From NCBI RefSeq assembly GCF_050624435.1, contig NC_134541.1, positions 13,034,995-13,098,994 of the forward strand: a stretch of DNA of 64,000 nt, given 5' to 3'. The translations under genes and the position numbers were made by a program. Position 1 is the stretch's first letter. Every line of letters begins with the position of its first letter. The notes beneath the pieces were generated by a model. That model ran no database searches, was not told where the DNA came from, and worked only from the letters and a program-made list of their open reading frames with translations. Origin of the DNA: Tenrec ecaudatus. Its lineage: Eukaryota; Chordata; Mammalia; Afrosoricida; Tenrecidae. This document shows, in pieces, positions 11,073-24,200 of this stretch.

Positions 11073-11339
11073 TAGGAAATAGGGGGCCATTTTTATTAGT
11101 ATTTACTGCTCTTACCCTGAAGATGTTATGTTGCAATCCGTATTTGTTTGAAGCTGTCGTGCCGAATACCATGCTGGCACGTCATAGGTGCTTACTATGC
11201 CTGTTTATAAGGCATCCTTCTTCCCATCTGGAGTTAAGGGGTTTTCAGCTAAACTGAATACATTGCTTTTTGTTTGGGGGCATGGAGGTGATCTTCATGT
11301 AGCTTGCTATCTCTTCCATTGCTTGCTCATTTGCTTAAT

Positions 11340-11745
11340 CTTTTTTTTAAAAAAAAACCTTTTTATTGTGATTTGGGTAAGTTTACGGAGCACATTGGTT
11401 TTCCTTTCCATTCACCAATTGATACACATTGTATTTTGATACTGACTGTAATCACCTACCCCAGTCAGAGCAGCCTTCCCCCAGTTACTGCTCACCTTAG
11501 AAGCCTGCTGGTCCTCTTTGCTTGGCTGAAAGCAAAGTCACGGGGAAGAATCCCGTTCCAGGCTCGAAGGGTGTTGGAAGTGCCATAGCCTCTGGGGCCC
11601 CACCAGTCTTTATTAGACCAGTAAACCTGGTCTTCACTGAGTTCTGTTCTACAATCTTCTCCCACTCTCTCCAGGATTTCCCACTGTGATCCTTTTCAGA
11701 GTGGGCACTATCCGGTGCTTCTGGTTTCAGGGTCATGGGTGAATG
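11340..11745 (-). mobile_element. L1 3' end, elephant-like subfamily
   Basis: Read in reverse after a T-run (11341-11348). CTTTTTATTGTGATTTGGGT AAGTTTAC and the CAGTCTTTATTAGACCAGTA region resemble L1 3' ends common in elephant-group genomes. It differs from the tenrec-type tail elsewhere here. Confidence 0.55.
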
Positions 11746-11917
11746 CAAGAGCTTTCAACACTGCAGGGAAATACTCAAAAATACCTACCACCTATATTTC
11801 AAAAGCACAAGTAGAAATGCTGCCTCTGTCCACTTTCTTTAAAAGGGTAATATTAATTCCTTTGTGTGTGCGTGTGTATCTGCCCTCCAGGCGCCCTTTA
11901 TTCTCCCCCCTTTATTT

Positions 11918-12080
11918 TTTTTGCTTTATTAAGGGCTCATACAACTCTAATCACAATCCATACATACCTCAATTGTGTAAAGCATATTTGTACATTCATT
12001 TCCCTCATCATTCTCAAAACATTTACTCTCCACTTAGGCCCTTGGCATCAGGTCCTCATTTTTCCCCTGCCTCCCCGCTC
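11918..12080 (-). mobile_element. L1-type 3' end
   Basis: Reverse of the tail family: TTATTAAGGGCTCATACAAC, then CAATCCATACATACCTCAAT and CTCTCCACTTAGGCCC. 5'-truncated. Confidence 0.8.
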
Positions 12081-12127
12081 CCCCTTTATTAATTCTTTTT
12101 TTTTCCTTTATTAATTCTTAAAAGGGA

Positions 12128-12128
<1 letters not shown>

Positions 12129-12158
<30 letters not shown>

Positions 12159-12159
12159 T
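12129..12159. repeat. (AC)n microsatellite
   Basis: About 15 AC units next to an L1-type tail. Confidence 0.93.
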
Positions 12160-12469
12160 CCCCCATCTGGATGCGGGCGACATTAAGCATGATATCACAA
12201 TGGTGTCTTCCACTCACACGTTCGTTCGAGGAACCTTTCATCCACGCGCATCTTTGACTTGAGGAGCAGACACCATGCTCCAGGGCATTCTCTTCCATGT
12301 GAGTGGCTTGACAGCTTGTACTTTGAGTTATCCGTGCACGATGCTAGAAGGCTGATCCCACGCCAGAGGGACCCGTTCATCACACCAGATTCTTGGTCGA
12401 GGGCTCCTCTTGGAGTCTTTCCTCATTTGAGGGAGAAACCAGCCCATTCACTGTCTTTCAGGCCCCAAA

Positions 12470-12865
12470 TTTGGCAGTCATTCTCTACTCCTCGCACATC
12501 TCACCTTCAACAAGTACTTGGCTCAACAACCCCATTATTACAGTGCTTCCCGTCTGGATTGCTGAGCAGCCAGCCACCTCCCTGGTGTCCCTCCCAAAGC
12601 CAGATCACGTCACTCACAACACCTCCGCTGACTCCCATTTCAGCAGAGAGAAGTCTTTACAGTGACCCACCAGCCCCTGCATGATCTGTCTCCCAAGCCC
12701 CCATGATTTCCAACCTGGCTGTCTCCTCTCAAGGATCACTCCCATGCTCCCACCTTACTGCCTTTGAATTTGGTTCCTTCTGCTGGGATGTTCTTCCCAT
12801 ATGCTCCCCCAGTTTGACCTCTTCATTCGGGTCTCAGTTTCAATGCCATTTTCTCGAGCTCTTTT
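12470..12865 (-). mobile_element. L2 fragment, about 400 bp
   Basis: Ordered L2 blocks in reverse: TGCATGATCTGTCTCCCAAG, CTTCTGCTGGGATGTTCTTC, CATTCGGGTCTCAGTTTCAA. Confidence 0.75.
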
Positions 12866-12869
12866 ATTA

Positions 12870-13565
12870 CTTTGAGAAAACAGAGGCACAGACTACAACT
12901 TCCTGACTTGTAACCAGAGCCCAGGGCTCAACTGATACTTAGGCCTGGAAGCCTGGATAGATTGGGGGACTTAAGAGTAACTTCTGGTACCCATGCACTG
13001 CCAAAGAGAATAATCCAGAGGGAGAGGCTCTAGTGGAGCAGGCTGGGCCATATTCAACGCCAGGTTTGGGGAGAGGGATGGGGAAACCCAGGAGACAGCA
13101 CTGCTGCCAAGTTCCAAAGAACCCACCAGTAAGGCGGTGGGCAGTGGTCCTGTACTGCTCCTGGAAGACCAACAGACTAGTCAGGAAGGGTTAGCCACTT
13201 TCCATAGTAAGGAAGCAGGCTCATAAAGGGGAACACTTTGTGCCAACTCTCCCATAGGCCCTCTCAGACCTGAAATCTGTAATTTATGGAACCCTTACTG
13301 TGATGTCCATGGGTCACTGCTAAGTCACAAGACAGTAGCTAGAGCCACCTGGTTATACAGAGCATCTGTACCCCTCACCTCACTGGTGTTTCCCAAATGT
13401 GCAAAGTGGGGAGTATGCGTTTTCTAGAGACCTGCAGAGTGAGGCCAAGCTAGAGTTTCATAACAGAAGCACCTGCCCCTTGGAATGAAGAGCAAATCTT
13501 CTTGAAGGCTTCCAGGGCACAGGTGCCAGCAAATGGGTGTTTCATGAAAACAGTCAGAACCTCCT
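12870..13565. other. Sequence just past the RNF114 3' end
   Basis: No repeat or exon recognised. Low repeat load compared with the rest of the window. Confidence 0.45.
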
Positions 13566-13569
13566 ACGA

Positions 13570-15220
13570 GTTGGATAAATTATGAAATTTATTTATATTT
13601 CACCTTTAAAAGCCAGAACATAACAAATTTCACTTTCTGGAAAGTCATCTTAATAGAAATACATGAAGTGCACTTAATACAAGAACTTAAGTTTCTCTGA
13701 CCCACCAGCGAGATAGATGTGCTCTACTCAGGTCTCTCAGAGGTTCTGTTCCCAAGTCCCGCCGGCTTTACAGAGGTGATCTCAACTCACAAGATCTGAG
13801 GGAACCTTCTCTAGAAATCAGCAGGAAGCCACTGACTTGAAGAAAGGTGGGGCCCTTCCAGACAGCAGCATGTTAGAAAGTTACTCCCTCACGGGGACCT
13901 TGCAGCCCTTCATTGGCTGCCAGAGAGGCCAGCAGCAGCAGAGAGGCCAAAGGCCTTAGTGCAGCCTCCACCACTAGCTAGAACAGCTCCGCGCTCAGAC
14001 TCAAGAAGGTTGACATGGAAAAGAAAAAAACAAAAACAGACCTCGCTTCATGTGCCTTTCAGTTGGTCAGATATTCAGCTCCTCCAGAGTAGGCTGACCA
14101 ATATTTTCTCTTTACTAATATTTGTGAACTATTTTAAACCTGGGGGTTCTGGTCTGTAACCAAAGGGAGTTTCCAGTGGACAGGTTTTACTGGCAGCTGC
14201 TCATCAGGAGGTGTGTGGCTCCTTTATGAACTGTTAGTCTTACCGAGAGGCAGTAGGGTGGGCAACCAGATTGTCTCTAACCGTTCTCTGTATTTGGAGG
14301 GCAGGTTCTCACACCCGACTTCTTAGAGTGACACCAGCATCACAGGAAACCACTTGTGACAGGAAAACAATGCTCCCTCTAGTCTACGTCACCCACTAGA
14401 GGAGAGCAGAACCAGTGTCCGCAGGAGCCCCACGCTGCTTTCTCATTCAGGGCTCCTTTGCCTGTTTCAGAGCCAAGACTGTAAGCCAGCCCTCAAACAC
14501 AGAGGTAGGCCTGGCAAAGCCACGTGACATAGCTCATAATTTGAAAATCAGAACCCAAACTTGGACCTTCCCACCTCTCTTCGCTCGCCCTCCTCACTTA
14601 TGGATATGTGGGTTCTAACTTTGTTAACCTAGAAACACTTCATCGCTAAAAATCTATGGTCACACTTTATCCTAACAAGGCACCACGCAGGCATTTAAGA
14701 CTGAACCAGGTAACGGAAGGGGGGGAGGGCGCAATATCATGACACAAACCTTGCCAGACCCCTGGCAGCTGCCAGTACACCAGGAAAACGGTGACATCAC
14801 AGCGCAGGCGCACTGTGGCCAGAGCTCACACACCTCGAGGACAAGGAGATGCTGGTCTCATTTGTGCTCTTTGTGGCCCAGAAGAGGCCCTGGCTGGTTC
14901 GGAGGACCCGAGGGAGGATGCTGGACTGGAGGGGCGAGCGAGAAATGAACAGGTGGCGCTGGAGACACGGTGGCAAGAACTCCAGGAAGTTGCTGAGGAT
15001 TAAGAGGACTAGCCCGAGGGGCTAGCGGGGTAAACACGGTGAACAGGAAGGGAAGACAGCTTTGGTAAGAGCCCAAGGAAAGAGGGGCTCTGACCTCGGG
15101 CCCCCATATCTCTGTCAGTCATCCTTCACGCCCAGGCTCACTCCCAAGTCTGCTGTACACTGGAGGAGTCCAAAGTTACCCGTGGAAGCTCTGGGGCGGG
15201 AGACGCACTGTGGCGATGGC
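13570..15220 (-). other. RNF114: RNF114 3' UTR and poly(A) site
   Basis: About 1.65 kb of noncoding sequence follows the stop codon, similar in length to the human 3' UTR. On the minus strand AATAAA lies at 13594-13589, so cleavage is expected near 13570. The exact end is inferred from the signal. I recognise no SINE or LINE inside it, in contrast with the flanks. Confidence 0.65.
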
Positions 15221-15286
15221 TCACTGGTCCATGATGGAGCGCTGCAGCACCTGGTTCATCATGTCCTCTTCATCCACGTCATAATC
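15221..15286 (-). CDS. RNF114: RNF114 coding exon 6 with stop codon
   Basis: Encodes [20 protein letters not shown] and a final Q, the ubiquitin-interacting motif, then TGA at 15223-15221. The acceptor is CACAG. The human ending is the same except for one I/M difference near the end. Confidence 0.96.
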   Translation of the reverse strand, partial: DYDVDEEDMMNQVLQRSIMDQ

Positions 15287-18200
15287 CTGTGACAGAACAC
15301 AGACACTCAGCCACTGCTGGTCAAGGAAGAGGCAGGCAGCCTGCCAATGGGCTCTGGAGGGGGTGGCCCAGGACCAGATCCGCTCCTTCGCTGGCTACCC
15401 TACCTGTGACTCTGGGCTAATAACCTAACCTCTCTGTGCATCTGCTACCTTATCCTTAGGATGAGAACAAAGACGTTGCCCTCTTGCAGAGACTGAGCAC
15501 AGACCAGGCCCCGTGTGCTTGCATGTAGCCCATCAGCTGGGGAAGCCAAGCACCACTATGAACACACTGGATGAGCATCTTTCTCTTTGGGTGGCATCAG
15601 TGGTCAGCAGAGAATAGGGACCAGAATGTCCCAGAGAAACTACAATGAAATGAACTTTCTTTTGTGTGTGTGTGTGTGGGGGGGCAGGTCCGGAAAAAAC
15701 AGAAAACCTGCTAGACAAATTCTAAAAGAGCTGTAACACTGAAATGAACTTTCTATAATGAGACAAAATGATGTACACAACTGTTTTTCAGGAATTCTAC
15801 CCATTTGGAGAGCATCAACTGTTAATATCTTTCCTGACAACAGAGATGGGACCTGGAACGGTCCCTCTCAGGTCCTGGGTTGAAGCCACTAGAACCGACC
15901 ACTACATTGATTCTGACTTCATAGCATTCTGTACAAAGGAAAGGCCCATGCCCAGCAGTTGGCCACACTGACCTGCCACTGGAGTGCCAACCAATAGCGT
16001 GCCACTTCAAGCCCACCCAGCTCCGGGGAAGGTTATAGGCTTGACCATCACCACCTGGCTGGTTGTGATCCACCAAAGGAAATTCTGCATCTCCAGCTTC
16101 TTGGGGGGAGGGACAGCGGGGAAAGAGACTGGTGAGCCTGAACTTGGTAGGACTTCTGGCTTCCATTTAACAACAATCAGGTGGAAGGCTGACAGCTCAC
16201 TCACTGCTCCCTAAACAAGCCACTCACCCTTCAGCTTGTAAATCCTTATGAGAAAGCCTTGATATTTGGGCTTAAGATATACACATACACTGAATCAAAC
16301 CAGGCTAAACAGGTAGAAACTGTATGTACCAGAGAAAATGGGTAAACCTTTCTTGTTTCTCTGTGTAGATACTCAACCAGTTCATCTTCTCAAAGCCAAA
16401 GCCCAGGAAGCTCTGGCCACCCCCGGCTCCCAAGACTGGCATGAGGAGTCCATTCCAGCAGGTGATGAGCTCAACATCAAGGTTCAGAGCCCCCACGTAA
16501 GTGAAGTGATGAGTTGTGCTGTCCTGCGGAGCCGTAGCTCCAGACTCACCACAAAGGTGTCATAAGAGAACTGGTGCCGGCGCTGGATGTGCTCTATGAA
16601 GTTGGCGCTGCGGTAGTTGGGGTCTCCCCAGGGCATCGAGGCACATATTGGACAAACCTGTCAACAAAAAAGGTCTTAGGCCCTCTCTGGCCTCTGTCTG
16701 GCCACTTTTCCTGAGAACAGCCCGAGCCCAGTCACTCCTGCATGTCCATACCAGTGTTTCAGAAACACCTTTGTCTCCTCACATGGAATGGCACAGGGAG
16801 TGGACGGAAGCTTCTGTCCCAATGTCTCCCTTCTTATGTTCCGCTACACCCTAGAGCAGTGTGACAGTGCAGGGAGGCACAGAGAGTGGCCTTCTAAGCC
16901 CATGCACCAGAATACCCCAAAGCACAAAGAGAGGCGAGGAGGGCAAAGGAAGGAAATGCACAATGAGGGCACGCTGAACAGGGGGGCTCAGACCAGAGTC
17001 TGGCTGGAGCTTACAAGGTTGGGAGGGGTTCGGAAAAGTAAAGAGAAGCCAGAAGGGGGTTCCTGGGGTGGGGGTGGGTGGGAGTGGGAAAGCAGCGCGA
17101 AGATCAGACAAGGAGGCAGGGGAAGGAGTCAGGCGGCTGGTCAGACTAGAATTGGAGAGCTGTGGGGATGCGCAGGGAGGGGTGAGTGGGGCATAAACAC
17201 TCCCCTTTAGAGGTGGCACAGGGAAGACAGGGTGACAAGGGATGAGCCTGAAGTAAAGCACTTGCTGCAGAGCTTGAGCCCAGGCCAGGACAGGGGCTGT
17301 GGAGGAGAAGGGAGTTAGGGGGGAGTCCTGTTGGAGGAGAAGCTGAGGACTTTGTCAGGATAAGAACTGGAGAGGTTAAGCTGCAGGAGGGGAGGGAAGA
17401 CGGGAATTCAGCCATACTACCAGAAACTGTGGAGTAGGTTACCAATGGGCAGTCATCGCAATTATGAGTACACATAACCGGGGGTCACATCGGTCCACTC
17501 AAAAGACTTTCATTATACACACATACACAGGCCAAGATATGCCAGGATGTGTGTGGTGACATGTAAAAATGTATTCTGAAAAATTTCAAGCATACAGAAA
17601 ACCAGTAACTACATGGACATCTACCATACTGATTTCAGCAAAAAAGCAAACAAAAAAAGGAAGCATTTTACGACACTCAACAGTGAGTGTGTAACCAATT
17701 CCTTGTCACCATCTGTGAATAAGCTCACTGTCCCTCCTGATGGAGCAGTTGAATGATGGCACAGCCACGCAGCAGAGGGGCAGTGACTCCCCGTGCCCGT
17801 GAGGGGTCATCTGGAAACAGACAGTGAGGATGGCTGCAGTCTGATGTCTGCCATCCAGCTCACAACCTGTACCCGCACAAAAATTTCGAACTGGCAAATG
17901 CTTTATTAATTTCATAGAAGAAAATTTTTAAAAAGAAGCAAACCAACATGTATCTTAATAGATTAGAAGCAATGCCTAGGAAACTGCTACAGTTTACAGA
18001 ACCGGAGTGAAAGACATGGAAATGGGACACACAAACCTCATGAGGGACATGCACTGGGGCCACCATCCAATTTCACTGACGGTTCTAGTTTAATGGTCAG
18101 AATGACCAACATACAGGCTGACTTTGTTTTATTTATTGTGCTTCGCAGATACTATATTAAAGCCAGAACAAAACCATCAAAGTCATGTTTAGAAGCAACC

Positions 18201-21200
18201 CTGCATCAAAGCAAGTCTATTGGTGCCATTTTCCCAACAACGTGTGCTCACCTGGTGTCTCTGGGTCACATTTTGGGTCACCTCACGGTGCTTCAATAAT
18301 GCTGTTCACATTTAGTAGGCTGCAGTGTAATGTGAACATAACTTCCAGATGGAAATTGAGCGATATGTAGCTTGACTTACTGCAGAGGTCGAGAACTGAC
18401 CCCCCACAGTATCTCTGAAGTGTGCCTGAAAGTGGGTCCTGGTCTTTTTGTGACGTGTCTTAGCACATGGGCTCTCTCAACCAAGAATCAGTTTTTAAGA
18501 ACCATAAGTAAAACCTCCTGAAAACAGGAGTTGAAACATGATTCTGAAGTATTTTTCATAAAATACACCTCTTATCTTGCCTAGTAGAGCCAAAGAATGG
18601 GTACTGTGTAGCCATTGTGGAATCACACAGGAAAGTAACACTCACTCACGGCCACTGAGTCCAATCTAACTCATAGTGACCCTATAGGCAGGGTCCAGAA
18701 CTGCCCCCCCGGGGGGAGGGGGTTCTCAACCTTCCTACTGCCGCAACCCTTTCATACAGTTCCTCATGGTGTGGTGACCCCCAACCATAAAATTATTTTC
18801 GTTGCTACTTCATAACTGTAATTTTGCTACTGTTATGAATTGGGCAACCCCTTTGAAAGGGGTGTTTGACCCTCAAAGGGGTCACGACCCACAGGTTGAG
18901 AACTGCTGCCATAAATCTTTATAGGAATAGAAAGCCTCACTTTTCTTCCGAGGAGCAGCTGGTGGTTTTGAACTGCTGACCCTTTAGTTGGGAGTTCAAT
19001 GAATAACCCACTATACTACCAGGACTCCTAAAAGCAAAACAGTAGGTATAATGACTGTTACAGATGGAACTATGTGTCCAAAAGCACATGGTGAATCGGA
19101 ACCTTGGAACCTGTGATCGTGACTCTGGAAATAGGTCTTAGAAGATGTTTTCTGGAGCAGATGAAGTGGGAGGAGGAGAGAGTGGAGCACATCCTAGCCC
19201 ACCAGGCCTTGAGGACAATGATTAGAGCAGTCAGTCCACAGAGAGGACCACATGGCTGGCCCCTTTTTGTGACATGCCGTCCCTCACTGGCCCATGGCCA
19301 TACAAGGGACAGCACCGGAGACACAGTGTCGGAATTGCGCCTGATCTGATACCGCCACACCGAGGCAGTGCACTAAGGAGGTGCAACAGAACAGCATGGG
19401 AATGGAGCGGCGAGGTCCCCAGGGAATGCTGAAGGTGGACTTTGGGGCCAGGGCGTGGTGCACCAACAGACTGGACTGGAAGACATTCCTTAAGGCTGAT
19501 ACACAGTCCTTGAACTAACTACAAGCTTTTCTTTCTTTTTTTTTTTTTACAAGCTTTTCTTTCTTGTTATGTTTTGTTTTTTGTTGTTTTGTTGTATATT
19601 GTTGCTTGGCTTTGCTGTCTTGTTTTTGTGCATGTTATTATCTGTGCAGATCTGTCTAAATAAGATAGGCTGGATTAACAATCTGGAGGAGAAAACAACG
19701 GGATTGACAGTTCTTGGGGGACACGGGAGAGGAGGAAGTGGGGGGAAAGGTGGTGGTGTTGGCAAACCCAGGGACAAGTGATCCAAATCAGTGGTGAGGA
19801 GGGTGTGGGAGGCCTGGTAGGGCATGATCAAGGGTAGTGTAACCAAGAAGAATTACTGAAACCCAAATGAAGACTGAACATGATAGTGGGACAAGAGGAA
19901 AGTCAAAGGAAATAAGAGAAGGGAGCTAGGAGGCGAAGGGCATTTATAGAGGTCTGGGTGAAGGCATGTATATATGCAAAATTATTTATATGTGGGGATG
20001 GGGAAATACATCTATGTGCATATATTTATGGGTTTAGTATTAGGGTAGCAGAGGGACATTTGGCCTACACTCAGGTGCTCCTTCAATGCAAAAATACTTT
20101 CTTCTATTAAATTGCCATTCTATGACGTTTACCTTCCTGACACAACCCCTGAGGACAAAGCGGGTGAATGGCAAATGTGGTGAAGAAAGCTGATGGTGCC
20201 CAGCTATCAAAAGATATAGCGGCTGGGGTCTTAAAGGCTTGAAGGTAAACAAGTGGCCATCTAGCTCAGAAGCAACAAAGCTCACAGGGAAGAAGCACAC
20301 CAGCCTGTGTGATCACGAGGTGTTGAAGGGATCAGGTACCAGGCATCATCAGAACAAAAAAACATATCATAGTGAATGAGGGGGGGGGAGTGCGGAGTGG
20401 AGACCCAAAGCCCATTTGTAGGCCATTGGACATCCCCTTACAGAAGGGTCTCAGGGAGGAGACGAGCCAGTCAGGGTACGATGTAGCAATGATGAAACAC
20501 ACAGCTTTCCTCTAGTTCCTAAATGCTTCCTCCTCCCCCCATACTATCATGATCCGAATTCTACCTTATAAATCTGGCTAGATCAGAGGATGTACACTGG
20601 TACAGATAGGAACTAGAAATACAGGGAATCCAGGATGGATGATCCCTTCAGGACTAGTGCTGAGAGTGGCGATACTGGGAGGGTGGAGGGAAGGTGGGGT
20701 AGAAAGGGGGAACGGATTACAAGGATCTACATGTGACCTCCTCCCTGGGGGACGGACAACAGAAAAGTAGGTGAAGGGAGACGTCGGACAGGGCAAAGAC
20801 ATGACAAAATAATAATTTATAAATTATCAAGGGTTCATGAGGGAGGAGGGAGCAGGGAGGGAGGGGAAAATGAGGAGCTGATGCCAGGGGCTTAGGTGGA
20901 GAGCAAATGCTTTGAGAATGATGAGGGCAATGAATGTACAAATGTACTTTACACAATTGATGTATGTATGGATTGTGTTAAGAGTTGTATGAGCCCCTAA
21001 TAAAATGACTTCAAAAAAAAAAGATGATGTTTTTCAGTTCAGCTACCATGAGAGGTCCTGCTGGGGCAGAGTGGGTCCCATATGACTAGTTCTTATAGAA
21101 GATAAAAGAGATAGGACAGAATGATAAATGCCATGTGATGTTGCAGCTGCAAGGGAAGAAGGCTAAGAGCTAGCAGAAGCTGAGAGACAGAATCTGAGAG

Positions 21201-24200
21201 AGAAGCTGAGAGAGACAGAATCTGAGTCTCTCCAAGGCTCAGAGCAGACAATGCTGACACCCTGACCTCAGATCCCACCCCCAGCCTCCAGAACAGAGAT
21301 TATACGATCCTGTTCTTTGAAGCTCCCCAATTGGGGTCTTTCTGTTACAGCAGCCCTAGGAAACTAATACAATGCCTACTTCAGGCTGAAGTTTCCATGT
21401 GTGTATGATAAAGACATGTTAGAAAGGTAACTGTTGGTGTCAAATGAGGAGGCCTGATTTGATTATTTCTGAGGGAAACCAATCAGTTCTTTGTGACTGG
21501 TTAATCTCATGGAAGGCCACCATGGTGTGATGTCTTGCCTCTACACTGGGTTCACCTTTATTACACTACAATGGGAAGTGGTGCTATGGTATGTTCTTCA
21601 CGGGTTAATTGGAATACAGAATAAAATGCCAGCGTCTAATGGAACACTGGGGACAATGCTGTGGCAGGGAACTGGGGACCCAGGGACAGGGCTGGAGACT
21701 CACACATATAGTCTGCATTTTATGCAATGAACTGAATACATACAAAAAAACTACTAAGAAGTGAAGGAAAACAAGAACTCCAAGTGAAGCAGCTAGGACC
21801 ATGGAGGCGATGTCATCAGGATGGGTGGGTGGCAGCCAGACTCCAGGGGACACAGAAAAGGACAGGAAAGTAGGGGCAGCAGCTGAAAACCAGAGCTTGA
21901 GGGACAAGAGAAAATGCCAGTCAGATATGCTTCCCATGACTTAGTCCTGAGGACTGGGGACACATGTGAAGGAAACACAAGGAAGCAGGTAGAGAAATGC
22001 TGAAGGCGAAACAAGAAACATGACAGTGAAATGTAAGAAGGGCAAGAAAATGGAAAACTTACTGAGCTCTGACTCTGGGTCAGTCTCTCTCTTGGTCTTT
22101 ACCAACACTTGACAAGGAGCCTTCCTTCCAGACTGGCAGGGAGGGAAGGACTCAAAGGAGGGTTACAAATTAAAGTGCTGATGGGTGCCCGCTGGGAAGG
22201 CATCCAAGTGAAGCAAGCCAGGTACAAGTGAAGACACATGTCCCTAGAGGGGCAGTAACTTCTCAGAGCCAGCTGAGTTTTGCCAGTACTTCCTATTTTC
22301 AAATATAGAACACCCAGACTGAGCAACCTGCTACCTTGTAAAGGTTAGAGTAAGGTGACCAGACGTCCCGCTTTTGGTGGGACACTCACAATTTTTTTTG
22401 ACACTCACGATTTTTAACAATTCGTCCTGCGTAGTTTTTAAAAAGTCCCAATTTTTGGAAAGAATGCACGACAAACTAGGGTATACAGTTGTTGGCTGTA
22501 ATGTGGCTATTTCGCCAGGATATGAGTTTTATCAATGGAGTCCCGCTGGTGTCCTGCTTTACCAATGTTAAAATCTGGTCACTCAGGATTAGAGACATGA
22601 ATATGCCAGGGCCTGGAGGGCCCAAGTTTGGCCTCAGGGGCGGACAGGAGTGATAAGGAACCCACACCTGAGGCTTTGACCTTCTTAAACTCAGGACTCG
22701 GCTTCTATTTGGGAAGGATGGAGCAGTTCCCACCGGGAGCCTATGAAAACAGATTTAGTCCTTAAGAGTGTGTGCTTGGGACCATAAAGATGAATGAAGG
22801 GCGCTCACTGTGGATGACACTGGCAGTTCTCCAGCGAGGCGGTGGGAAGAGCAGACAGCAAGGTTATCCCTCCCTGAAATCTGCCACAGCACCATAAAAG
22901 GGAGCCCCGTGTAAGGGGTGGCTTCACTGATTAGTCTCTGGACTTGGCAAGGAGTTCAAAAATCAGAGGAGGAGTTAAGGCATTCTTTGACCATTCGTGC
23001 TTTAAGATTTATGGTAGAAAAGCAAAGACTGCTGCTAGCCCTAGGACGAAGGTGAGCAATAATAGCTGCCCTCCTATCCTTACAACGGTTCAGGTAAAGC
23101 CCATGGCTCATAAGCGGCGGCCTGAGACAAATGGGGAAAACCAAACCAAATCAGAGAAAACGATGCATTACCATCCAGTCAGCTAATCACATGAGGGATG
23201 AGTACACCATATTGTCAAAATGGACCAAATTCACACCTGCCAGCCTCTGATATTTAAATAAAATGCCAAAGGATAGATCAGGTCTTTCTAAACAATTCCA
23301 GGGAAGTCCTTTCCCCACATCTACAAGAAAGGTACTTTTAAAAAGAAAAAGTGAGTTTTACTGAGGAGAAACTTGGAGGCACCAAGCAATCAGTCAGCAT
23401 TATCAATAACAGGATCAGCAGACACTGGACAAGACGCCACATAGCAGACAGTGGACCCATAACTTAACCCGTATCCTCTCAAAAAACAGCAGGGGAGCCA
23501 GCCCCTAAAAAATCATCACAGGCCCGGCAGGTGCAATTATACAGTGATAATATGTAACGATTACAGTAAAGTCATAGAGAATAAGAGAGATAGAAGAGAG
23601 AATAAAATGAAGGAGTCAGGCATATTTTATGGTAGCATGCTCACCTCAACCCTGCCTGATAGTCCACATGGAGATCCAGAGACCAGAGAGGAGCACAAGG
23701 GAGACAGATTTATTTCTAACCAAAACTTATATATACCTGGGGGGCGTGCAAGCTCCCTGATTACAGGTTAATGACCTACATCACAGGAAAGGGTTGTAAC
23801 AAAGACAATAAAGTGATGGGAGGGGAACGATCTAGGGGTGCATACACAAAAGGAAGAGGAGGGATCAGGGGTATACATGTGACAAAATGGGAAGATCCTA
23901 GATTCAGGATAGCAGCCTAACTTTGGATGTCACTGAGCAGGTCTGGCCTGTTCTAAGCTCTCCACCAAAACAATCACTATCCTATCAACAGGGCGTGAGC
24001 CCCACCTACAGAGGACCAGACAGTAGTCTGATTGCTCTGGATGGCTGAATGCCTGCAGGGAGAAGATCTCTAACCTCCCACCATGCACCAGCAAACAGCC
24101 TCTTAGGTTTGGCATATCTTTGGGACAGACAAAGCTGGGGAAAAGTCTTTTTATATCCCACAATTCCCCCTTTTGTTTTATATATAAAATTCAAAAGAGC

